Of a stretch of DNA of 64,000 bases, positions 43,179 to 50,706 are shown piece after piece (position 1 is the first letter of the stretch; every line of letters starts with the position of its first letter). Source of the DNA: Beijerinckiaceae bacterium (GTDB lineage: Bacteria > Pseudomonadota > Alphaproteobacteria > Rhizobiales > Beijerinckiaceae); contig JAPZTO010000002.1 in the NCBI GenBank assembly GCA_027532775.1, positions 620,001-684,000 of the forward strand. Reading direction: 5' to 3'. The notes below the pieces were generated by a model. It searched no databases, was not told where the DNA came from, and saw only the letters and a list, made by a program, of their open reading frames with translations. Both the position numbers and the translations under genes were made by a program.

Positions 43179-46100
43179 ATGACCATCCTTGCCGGCCTGC
43201 ACCACCTCACCCATTACCGCTATGACCGCCCGGTCACGCTCGGGCCGCAGATCGTCCGGTTGCGCCCCGCGCCGCACAGCCGCACGCGGGTGCTTTCGCA
43301 TTCGATCAAGGTTTCGCCCGGCGGGCATTTCGTGAACCACCAGCAGGATGTCTACGGCAACTGGCAGGCACGATACGTGTTTCCGGAGCCGGTGACGGAA
43401 TTCCGGATCGAGGTCGATCTTGTCGCCGACATGACGGTCTACAATCCGTTCGACTTTTTCGTCGAGGAAGAGGCGGTCCGGTATCCGTTCCATTATCCCG
43501 CTGATATCCGCGACGATCTTGTCGTCTACCGGGCGGTGGAGCCGGCCGGGCCGTTGCTCGCCCGGTTCCTGCAGGATGTGCCGCGCGAGGCCCCCTCGAC
43601 GGTCGATTTCGTCGTGGCGCTCAATGCCCGGATCGCGCAGGAAGTGAATTACACGATCCGCATGGAGCCCGGCGTCCAGACGCCGGAGGACACGCTGAAA
43701 GTTGCGCTCGGCTCCTGCCGCGATTCCAGCTGGCTGCTGGTCAACGCGCTGCGCCATCTCGGCTTCGCCGCCCGGTTCGTCTCGGGCTATCTGATCCAGC
43801 TCAAGCCGGATCTCAAGGCGCTTGATGGCCCGACCGGGACCGAGGTCGATTTCACCGATCTCCATGCCTGGGCCGAGGTCTATCTGCCCGGCGCGGGCTG
43901 GGTGGGGCTGGACCCGACCTCCGGCCTGCTGGCGGGCGAGAGCCATATCCCGCTTGCCGCGACGCCGCATTACCGCAATGCCGCGCCGATTGCCGGCATG
44001 GCCAGCTTCGCGAATGTCGATTTCGAGTTCGACATGAAGGTCACGCGCTTCGCCGAACGGCCGCGCATCACCAAACCGTTCTCGGACGAGGCCTGGGCCG
44101 CGCTCGACACTTTGGGCGAGAAGGTCGATGCCGTCCTCAAGGCGGAGGATGTGCGGCTCACCATGGGCGGCGAGCCGACTTTCATCTCCATCGACGATTT
44201 CCAGTCCGCCGAGTGGAACACCGATGCCGTCGGCCCGACCAAGCGCGATCTCGCCGACACGCTGATCCGCCGCCTGCGCGACCGTTTTGCCCCGTCCGGC
44301 TTCCTGCATTACGGCCAGGGCAAGTGGTATCCCGGCGAAAGCCTGCCACGCTGGACCTTCTCGCTCTACTGGCGGCGCGATGGCCAGCCGGTCTGGAAAG
44401 ATGCGGCGCGGATCGCCGGCGAGGTGCCACGCGCGGATGCGACGGTGGAAAATGCCGGTGCCCTGCTCGCCGATATTGCCGAGGGGCTCGGCATCGAGAA
44501 CGAGTTCGTCCAGCCCGTTTACGAGGATCCCGCGATCTGGGTGATGCAGGAAGCGAACCTGCCGACCAATGTCACGCCGGGGGATTCCAAGCTCGATGAT
44601 CCGGAAGAGCGCTCGCGTATTGCCCGGGTGTTCGAGCGGGGCCTCGTGAACCCCGTTGCCTTCGTGCTGCCTGTCCAGCGGGCGCAGGCACAGCACCGGC
44701 CGTGGCGGAGCGAGAAATGGCAGACGCGGCGCGGCAAGCTTACCCTCATTCCCGGGGACAGCCCGGCCGGGTTCCGCCTGCCTCTGAAGGCCCTGCCCTA
44801 TGTTCCGCCGGAAAAATACCCCTTCACCCATCCGGCAGATCCGACTGCGATCAGCGCCCATTTTCCCGGTTTCGCCCTGCCCCCGCCTCCGCCCCCCCCG
44901 CAGCCCGATCGCGGCGAGCAGGCTTTCGTTTCGGTGGAGAGCGCCGAGCCCGGGCAGGAACGCAGCGAGCAATCGCTCGTCAGTGATGGATCCACAGCGG
45001 TCCGCACGGCGATGTCAATCGAGGTGCGTGACGGGCGCATCTGTATCTTCATGCCGCCGGTGGAACGCGCGGAGGATTATCTCGAGTTGCTCTCCATCAT
45101 CGAGGAGAAGGTCGCCGGGCGCGGCCTCGCCGTGCATATCGAGGGCTATTCCCCGCCGAATGACCCGCGCCTCAATGTCATCCGCGTCGCGCCCGATCCC
45201 GGCGTGATCGAGGTCAACATCCACCCGGCCTCAAGCTGGCAGGATTGCGTGGCCACGACCGAGGCGATCTACGAGGAGGCGCGGCTCTGCCGGCTCGGCG
45301 CCGACAAGTTCATGATCGATGGTCGCCATTGCGGCACGGGCGGCGGCAACCATGTCGTCGTCGGCGGGGCGACACCGCTCGACAGCCCCTTCCTGCGCCG
45401 GCCAGACCTGCTGCGCAGCCTGATCCTGCACTGGAACCGCCATCCCAGCCTGTCCTACCTGTTCTCCGGCCTCTTCATCGGCCCGACCAGCCAGGCGCCG
45501 CGGATCGACGAGGCCCGGCATGACAGCCTCTACGAGCTGGAAATCGCCCTGCGGCAGATCCCCCGCCCCGCCGAGGGGCAGGCACCGCCGCCCTGGCTGG
45601 TCGACCGGCTGCTCCGCAACATGCTGGTCGATGTGACCGGCAACACCCATCGCGCGGAGATCTGCATCGACAAGCTGTTCTCGCCGGACAGCCCGACCGG
45701 GCGGCTCGGCCTTGTCGAGTTCCGCGGCTTCGAGATGCCGCCCAATGCCCGCATGAGCCTGGCGCAGCAGGTGCTGATCCGCGCGCTGATCGCCCGGCTC
45801 TGGCAGAAGCCGCTCGATGGCCCGCTGACGCGCTGGGGCACGCAGCTGCATGACCGGTTCATGCTGCCGCACATGATCTGGGCCGATTTCCTGGAGGTGC
45901 TGGACGATCTTGGCCGGCATGGCTTCCCGCTGCTGCCTGAATGGTACGAGGCGCAGTTCGAGTTCCGCTTCCCGACCTGCGGCGAGGTGGAGTTCGAGGG
46001 CGTGAAGCTCGAAATTCGCCAGGCGCTCGAGCCGTGGCATGTGCTGGGCGAAAGCGGAACGCCGGGCGGAACCGTCCGCTTCGTCGATTCCTCGATCGAG

Positions 46101-46523
46101 CGGCTTCAGGTCAAGCTGATGACGGGCGATCCGGCGCGGTATCACGTGGCCTGCAACCGCCGGCTGGTGCCGCTGACGCGCATCGGCTCAAGCGGGATCG
46201 GCATTGGCGGCGTGCGCTTCAAGGCGTGGAAGCCGCCGAACGGGCTGCATCCGGTCTTGCCGCTGGACGTGCCGCTGACCTTCGATGTCTTCGACACCCA
46301 TTCCGGCCGCGCGCTCGGAGGCTGCGTCTACCATGTCGCCCATCCCGGCGGGCGCAGCTACGAGACCTTTCCCGTCAATTCGAACGAGGCGCAGGCCCGC
46401 CGTCTTGCACGGTTCGAACCTTACGGCCATTCTGCCGGCTCCTATGTCCCGGCACGCACCCAACCGCATCCCGAATTCCCGATGACACTCGACCTCCGGA
46501 TGCCTCCGGGCCCCGTCTCATGA
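43179..46523 (+). CDS. Transglutaminase-like protein fused to DUF2126 (amidoligase-like)
   Basis: A very long protein (1114 residues). Residues 1-290 are a transglutaminase/cysteine-peptidase domain with N-terminal beta domain (HHLTHYRYDRPVTLGPQIVRLRP) and an intact triad: C180 in LGSCRDSSWLLV, H229 in DLHAWAEVY, D245 in GLDPTSG. From about 320 onward comes DUF2126, starting VRLTMGGEPTFISIDD. The C-terminal part has IEVNIHPASSWQDC, GGGNHVVVGG and RIDEARHDSLYELEIAL, resembling glutamine-synthetase-type amidoligases. A Pro-rich linker lies near residues 570-590. Predicted to be cytosolic and to make or cut amide/isopeptide bonds. It overlaps the next gene by ATGA. Confidence 0.92.
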   Translation: MTILAGLHHLTHYRYDRPVTLGPQIVRLRPAPHSRTRVLSHSIKVSPGGHFVNHQQDVYGNWQARYVFPEPVTEFRIEVDLVADMTVYNPFDFFVEEEAVRYPFHYPADIRDDLVVYRAVEPAGPLLARFLQDVPREAPSTVDFVVALNARIAQEVNYTIRMEPGVQTPEDTLKVALGSCRDSSWLLVNALRHLGFAARFVSGYLIQLKPDLKALDGPTGTEVDFTDLHAWAEVYLPGAGWVGLDPTSGLLAGESHIPLAATPHYRNAAPIAGMASFANVDFEFDMKVTRFAERPRITKPFSDEAWAALDTLGEKVDAVLKAEDVRLTMGGEPTFISIDDFQSAEWNTDAVGPTKRDLADTLIRRLRDRFAPSGFLHYGQGKWYPGESLPRWTFSLYWRRDGQPVWKDAARIAGEVPRADATVENAGALLADIAEGLGIENEFVQPVYEDPAIWVMQEANLPTNVTPGDSKLDDPEERSRIARVFERGLVNPVAFVLPVQRAQAQHRPWRSEKWQTRRGKLTLIPGDSPAGFRLPLKALPYVPPEKYPFTHPADPTAISAHFPGFALPPPPPPPQPDRGEQAFVSVESAEPGQERSEQSLVSDGSTAVRTAMSIEVRDGRICIFMPPVERAEDYLELLSIIEEKVAGRGLAVHIEGYSPPNDPRLNVIRVAPDPGVIEVNIHPASSWQDCVATTEAIYEEARLCRLGADKFMIDGRHCGTGGGNHVVVGGATPLDSPFLRRPDLLRSLILHWNRHPSLSYLFSGLFIGPTSQAPRIDEARHDSLYELEIALRQIPRPAEGQAPPPWLVDRLLRNMLVDVTGNTHRAEICIDKLFSPDSPTGRLGLVEFRGFEMPPNARMSLAQQVLIRALIARLWQKPLDGPLTRWGTQLHDRFMLPHMIWADFLEVLDDLGRHGFPLLPEWYEAQFEFRFPTCGEVEFEGVKLEIRQALEPWHVLGESGTPGGTVRFVDSSIERLQVKLMTGDPARYHVACNRRLVPLTRIGSSGIGIGGVRFKAWKPPNGLHPVLPLDVPLTFDVFDTHSGRALGGCVYHVAHPGGRSYETFPVNSNEAQARRLARFEPYGHSAGSYVPARTQPHPEFPMTLDLRMPPGPVS

Positions 46524-48904
46524 GCGCGGTCTCGCGCGAGATGGCGGCGGGCCTGCCGCCGCTGGTGGCCAGCTACCGGCCGCTGGATGGCATCCCGGAC
46601 GAGATGATCGGCCCGGATGGAAGCATCCGCGCGCCGTGGCTGCCCCTGCTGGCACATCTCTCCACGCTGTCGCCGGCGGAGATCGCCGCCCGGTTCGGCC
46701 GTGGCGACCAGTATCTGCGCGATGCCGGCGTCTATTACCGCCATTACGGCAAGGGCGATGTTGCCAGCCGCGACTGGCCGCTCAGCCATGTCCCGGTCAT
46801 CCTCGCGGAGAGCGAATGGCAGGCGCTGGCCGGCGGGCTGGTGCAGCGCGCCGAGCTGCTCGAAGCCGTGATGGCAGACATTTACGGCGAGAACCGCCTG
46901 CTGGAGAGCGGTGACCTGCCGGGCACCCTGCTTGCCGCCAACCCGCATTGGCTGCGCCCGCTGGTCGGGGTAAAGCCGGCCTCGGGCCATTTCCTCCATT
47001 TCATCGCGATGGATCTCGGCCGCGGCGAGGATGGCCGCTGGTGGGTGCTCGGCGACCGGACGGAGGCGCCTTCCGGTGCGGGCTTCGCGCTGGAGACCCG
47101 GGTGGCGACATCACGCGTTTTCGCCGAGATCTACCGGCAATCGAATGTGCACCGCCTCGCCGGCTTCTTCGGCGCCTTCCGCGACATGCTGGACCGGATG
47201 CGTGCGCCCGGAACCGGCAGCGTCGGCCTGCTGACCTCGGGCCTTTTCAACGAGACCTATTACGAGCAGGCCTATATTGCCCGCTATCTCGGCCTGTCGC
47301 TGCTGGAGGGCGAGGACCTCATCGTCGAGGGGGAAGAACTCAAGGTCCGTACGATTGACGGGCCGCAGCCGATCAGCGTGCTCTGGCGGCGGCTCGAAAG
47401 TGCGTGGTGCGACCCGCTCGAACTGGACGAACGTTCGCGCCTCGGCACGCCGGGCCTGCTGGATGCGATCCGCGCCGGCCGTGTGACGATGGCGAATGCG
47501 CTCGGCGCCGGGGCGCTGGAAACGCAGGCTTTCCTCGCCTTCCTGCCGCGCCTCTGCGAAAGGCTGCGCGGGGAGAGCCTCGCCATTCCCAATGTCGCGA
47601 CATGGTGGTGCGGGCAGGAAGCCGAATATCACTATGTGCGCGAGAACCGTCACAAGCTGGTCATTTCGCGCGCCAATGCCAACCGCCTGCCGATCGAGCT
47701 GGACCCGCAGGGCAGCACCGTGCCGGAGGCGATGACGCTTGAGAGCTGGCTCGACGAGGAGCGCCATGCCCTTGTCGGGCAGGAGGCCGTGCGCCTCTCG
47801 ACGACGCCGGCCTGGAAGGATGGCGTGCTCGCGCCGCGCCCGATGACCTTGCGCGTCTTCCTCGCCCGGACGCCGGATGGCTGGCAGGTCATGCCCGGCG
47901 GTTTTGCCCGCGTCGGGCAGACGCTCGAACCCGGCAGCATCGCCATGCGGCATGGCTCGAACGTCGCCGATGTCTGGATCGTGGGCGAAAGGCCGGTGCC
48001 GGAACCCAGCCTCCTGCGCAAGGATGGCGCCGCCTTCATGCGCAAGCAGCCCGGCACCCTGCCGGCCCGGGCAGCGGACAACCTGTTCTGGCTCGGGCGC
48101 TATGTCGAACGCACCGAGGGCATGCTGCGCCTGTTGCGGGCCTATCACGGCCGCCTCGCAGAGAGCGCGGATACCGAGGCGCCCCTGCTGCAGCAGGTGG
48201 CCGGGCTGCTCGAAACCTACGGGATGGACCTTGCCCAGCCGCTGCCTGCGGAGGTCCTTTCCAGCATCCAGTCAGCGGTGACCAGTGCCGGCAAGATCCG
48301 CGACCGGTTCTCGCTTGATGGCTGGTCGGCGCTTGTCGATCTCGCCAGTTCGGCCGAACAGATCGGGAAGCAGGTCCAGCCCGGGGACGATGCCGCCCGG
48401 GCGATCAGCGTGCTGATCCGCAAGCTCACCGGCTTTTCCGGGTTGGTGCACGAGAACATGTATCGCGCCATGGGCTGGCGCTTCCTGACGATCGGGCAGG
48501 CGATCGAGCGCGCGATCGGCATGGCTGACTGGCTGGCGGCGATGATCCCGGCCGATGCGCCGGATGGCGCGCTCGACCTGATGATCGAGGTGGGCGACAG
48601 CGTGATGACCCATCGCCGCCGCTATGCCATGGCGGTGCCGGAAAGCGTCTGCGACCTGATGGTCCTCGACTCGCTGAACCCCCGCTCCATCCTGTTCGAA
48701 CTGGAGCGGATGCAGGCCCATATCGACCTGCTGCCCGGTTCGCGCCGCGAGAACCGCCTCTCGCCACTTGGCCAGGCGCTGCTGAAGCTCCGCGCCGATG
48801 TGGCGACCATGCCGGCGGAGGCGATCACGCCGGAATGGCTGCTCGACCTGAAATGGCGCATTGCCGGGTTGTCGGACGCCCTCACCGACACCTATTTCGC
48901 CTGA
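46520..48904 (+). CDS. Circularly permuted ATP-grasp protein fused to alpha-E domain
   Basis: A 794-residue protein from MSAVSREMAAGLPP at the ATGA overlap. Residues about 60-470 match the circularly permuted ATP-grasp ligase (formerly DUF404/DUF407): QYLRDAGVYYRHYGKGD, WVLGDRTEAPSGAGFALETRVATSR, IPNVATWWCGQEAEYHYVREN and MPGGFARVG. From about 510 the helical alpha-E domain (DUF403) begins with LPARAADNLFWLGRYVERTEGMLRLLRAYH, continuing to LLDLKWRIAGLSDALTDTYFA. The two are separate genes in many bacteria but fused here. Predicted ATP-dependent peptide or amide ligase working with the flanking transglutaminases. Confidence 0.93.
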   Translation: MSAVSREMAAGLPPLVASYRPLDGIPDEMIGPDGSIRAPWLPLLAHLSTLSPAEIAARFGRGDQYLRDAGVYYRHYGKGDVASRDWPLSHVPVILAESEWQALAGGLVQRAELLEAVMADIYGENRLLESGDLPGTLLAANPHWLRPLVGVKPASGHFLHFIAMDLGRGEDGRWWVLGDRTEAPSGAGFALETRVATSRVFAEIYRQSNVHRLAGFFGAFRDMLDRMRAPGTGSVGLLTSGLFNETYYEQAYIARYLGLSLLEGEDLIVEGEELKVRTIDGPQPISVLWRRLESAWCDPLELDERSRLGTPGLLDAIRAGRVTMANALGAGALETQAFLAFLPRLCERLRGESLAIPNVATWWCGQEAEYHYVRENRHKLVISRANANRLPIELDPQGSTVPEAMTLESWLDEERHALVGQEAVRLSTTPAWKDGVLAPRPMTLRVFLARTPDGWQVMPGGFARVGQTLEPGSIAMRHGSNVADVWIVGERPVPEPSLLRKDGAAFMRKQPGTLPARAADNLFWLGRYVERTEGMLRLLRAYHGRLAESADTEAPLLQQVAGLLETYGMDLAQPLPAEVLSSIQSAVTSAGKIRDRFSLDGWSALVDLASSAEQIGKQVQPGDDAARAISVLIRKLTGFSGLVHENMYRAMGWRFLTIGQAIERAIGMADWLAAMIPADAPDGALDLMIEVGDSVMTHRRRYAMAVPESVCDLMVLDSLNPRSILFELERMQAHIDLLPGSRRENRLSPLGQALLKLRADVATMPAEAITPEWLLDLKWRIAGLSDALTDTYFA

Positions 48905-48912
48905 GCGCGCAG

Positions 48913-49791
48913 ATGCAATACGAGATCACCCTCCGGCTCGGCTATGCCTATGCCCATCCGGCCGCACAGGCCAGGCACCTGTTGCGTTTGCAGCCGCGCA
49001 CCGTGCACGGCATGCAGCGGCTGGTCGCGGCGCGGCTCGACGTCGAGCCCAGCAACCCGGAGCGCATGGTCCGGACAGATTTCTTCGGCAATATCGTCCA
49101 TTCCCTGCATTTTCACGAGGATCATGCCGAGATCGATCTCCGCCTCCTCGCCTATGTCGAGCGGCACAGCGCGCTGCCGGTGCTCGATGTCGCCCCATCG
49201 ATCGACCGGATGCGGCTCGAACTGGCCGGGCTGAACGATCTGGGCCCGAATTCGCCGCTCCATTTCCTCGGCCCCTCGCCGCGCATCTCCGACCTGACGC
49301 CTTTCCGCGATTTCGCGATGGCAGCCCTGAGGCCGGGCATGAGCCCGGTCGAAGCCATGCGGGCGATCGGTGCGGCGCTTTCGGCGCAGATGACCTTCGA
49401 TGACGAGGCCACCGATGTCGATACGCCACCTCTCGCCGCCTTCGAAGCCGGGCGCGGCGTCTGCCAGGATTACAGCCAGATCATGATTGCCAGCCTTCGG
49501 GCGGTTGGCATTCCCGCCGGCTATGTCAGCGGGTTCCTGCGCACGTTGCCGCCGCCCGGCGAGGAGCGCCTGCCCGGCGCCGATGCCATGCATGCCTGGG
49601 TGCGCGTCTGGTGCGGCAACGGGATCGGCTGGCTGGAATATGACCCGACCAACGCCATGGCCGTCGCCGATGATCATATCCTCGTTGGCTATGGCCGGGA
49701 TTATGCCGATGTCGCGCCCATCCGGGGGGTCAGCCGCACGGCGGGCGGGCAGACCGGCCATCACACCGTGGATGTCATCCCGGTCGGCTAG
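48913..49791 (+). CDS. Transglutaminase-like cysteine protease/amidase
   Basis: A 292-residue protein from MQYEITLRLGYAYAHPAAQARHLLRLQPR, 8 bp after the ATP-grasp gene. An N-terminal beta domain (TLRLGYAYAHP) precedes the catalytic domain with C184 in GRGVCQDYSQIMIASLRAVGIPAGYVSG, H227 in ADAMHAWVRVW and D244 in WLEYDPTNA. It completes the three-gene set. The Anbu proteasome-like peptidase that often accompanies such operons is not present in the window. Confidence 0.93.
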   Translation: MQYEITLRLGYAYAHPAAQARHLLRLQPRTVHGMQRLVAARLDVEPSNPERMVRTDFFGNIVHSLHFHEDHAEIDLRLLAYVERHSALPVLDVAPSIDRMRLELAGLNDLGPNSPLHFLGPSPRISDLTPFRDFAMAALRPGMSPVEAMRAIGAALSAQMTFDDEATDVDTPPLAAFEAGRGVCQDYSQIMIASLRAVGIPAGYVSGFLRTLPPPGEERLPGADAMHAWVRVWCGNGIGWLEYDPTNAMAVADDHILVGYGRDYADVAPIRGVSRTAGGQTGHHTVDVIPVG

Positions 49792-49800
49792 CCGCGTGCC

Positions 49801-50259
49801 TCAGGAAACAGGCTTTGTCGGAGCCTTGTCGCGCTCATTGGCGGCAATCACTTTCTGCAACAGCCGGATGAACTCCTTCGCCTCCGCCGGCTCAAGCACG
49901 GCGACCATCTCGCGCTGCGCGGCCTCCACCGCGGGCCGGATGCCCGCCAGCATGGCCAGCCCGGCCTCCGTCAGATGCAGCACATGGGCCCGCCGGTCGC
50001 GCGGGCTTACCGCCCGGGCCATCAGGCCCTTCTGGACAAGCCGGTCAATCACGCCGCCGATCGTCGTGCGGTCATAGGCGATCAGGCCGGCCAACGTCGC
50101 CTGGTCGATGCCGGGATGCTCCCGCAGCATCGCCAGTGCCACATATTGCACCGGCGTCAGGTCAAACCCCGCCGCCTCGACCTCGGCATGGAAGACCGCC
50201 ACCGCGATCTGCTGGAAGCGGCGCGCCAGATGCCCGGGCATGGCGGAATGATCGGTCAT
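49801..50259 (-). CDS. MarR family transcriptional regulator
   Basis: A 152-residue winged-helix regulator: FDLTPVQYVALAMLREHPGIDQATLAGLIAYDRTTIGGVIDRLVQKGLMARAVSPRDRRAHVLHLTEAGLAML covers the helix-turn-helix and wing. The start MTDHSAMPGH has GGGAAG upstream. It diverges from an aromatic monooxygenase gene; between them are a 91-bp tandem repeat array and a palindrome in a promoter spacer, the likely operator. Expected ligand is an aromatic acid or phenol. The region around its start codon resembles the repeat units (see findings). Confidence 0.93.
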   Translation of the reverse strand: MTDHSAMPGHLARRFQQIAVAVFHAEVEAAGFDLTPVQYVALAMLREHPGIDQATLAGLIAYDRTTIGGVIDRLVQKGLMARAVSPRDRRAHVLHLTEAGLAMLAGIRPAVEAAQREMVAVLEPAEAKEFIRLLQKVIAANERDKAPTKPVS

Positions 50260-50270
50260 TTTCTTCCCTT

Positions 50271-50582
50271 TCGGTCCCTCGCAACGCCGCCGGAGGCGGC
50301 TGCTCGGCGGCGCCTTCGCGCCTAGCCCATGTCCGGCAATCGGTCATGGGCAGATTTCCTTTCGGTCCCTCGCAACGCCGCCGGAGGCGGCTGCTCGGCG
50401 GCGCCTTCGCGCCTAGCCCATGTCCGGCAATCGGTCATGGGCAGATTTCCTTTCGGTCCCTCGCAACGCCGCCGGAGGTGGCGGCTCGGCGGCGCCTTCG
50501 CGCCTAGCCCATGTCCGGCAATCGGTCATGGGCAGATTTCCTTTCGGTCCCTCGCAACGCCGCCGGAGGTGGCTGCTCGGCG
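50271..50582. repeat. 91-bp tandem repeat array (3.4 copies) in the marR leader
   Basis: Units begin at 50271, 50362, 50453 and 50544 with exact 91-bp spacing; the fourth stops after 39 bp. Copies differ by a few substitutions (for example GGAGGCGGCTG versus GGAGGTGGCGG). Each full unit can fold three hairpins: GCCGCC-GGA-GGCGGC, GGCGC-CTTC-GCGCC, and CCCATG...CATGGG enclosing CCG/CGG. Read on the minus strand, each unit holds AAAGGAAAT followed by ATGACCGAT, an echo of the marR start (ATGACCGAT at 50259). 91 is not a multiple of three, so no continuous protein is encoded. Confidence 0.95.
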
Positions 50583-50591
50583 TGGCGACAA

Positions 50592-50619
50592 TTGACAGTA
50601 TACTGATTATCAGTATACA
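50592..50619 (+). promoter_or_regulatory. Predicted promoter of the aromatic monooxygenase gene
   Basis: TTGACA (50592-50597) is a perfect -35 hexamer; TATACA (50614-50619) follows after 16 bases as -10. The region is AT-rich in a GC-rich neighbourhood. Transcription would start near 50626, giving a leader of about 80 bases to the chosen ATG. Confidence 0.65.
50598..50618. promoter_or_regulatory. Perfect 21-bp palindrome, probable MarR operator
   Basis: The arms GTATACTGAT and ATCAGTATAC flank a single central T. The palindrome fills the spacer and most of the -10 of the predicted monooxygenase promoter, so a bound dimer would block RNA polymerase. Location between marR and its divergent neighbour makes MarR the obvious binder. 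Confidence 0.75.
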
Positions 50620-50706
50620 TATTATTTACGCGCCGTCGAGACGGCCGCGGGGATGGCGCGGGACAGTGCCAGTCACAACCCACAGGATCGAGGGGGCCAG
50701 AGAATC

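Noticed and set aside
50162-50347. Small open frame on the minus strand within the repeat array, starting MTDCRTWA
   Set aside because: It begins at a repeat-borne copy of the marR start and runs out of frame into marR; more likely a decoy start than a functional protein.
50271-50582. CRISPR array
   Set aside because: The 91-bp units are contiguous tandem copies without variable spacers, and no cas genes are present.
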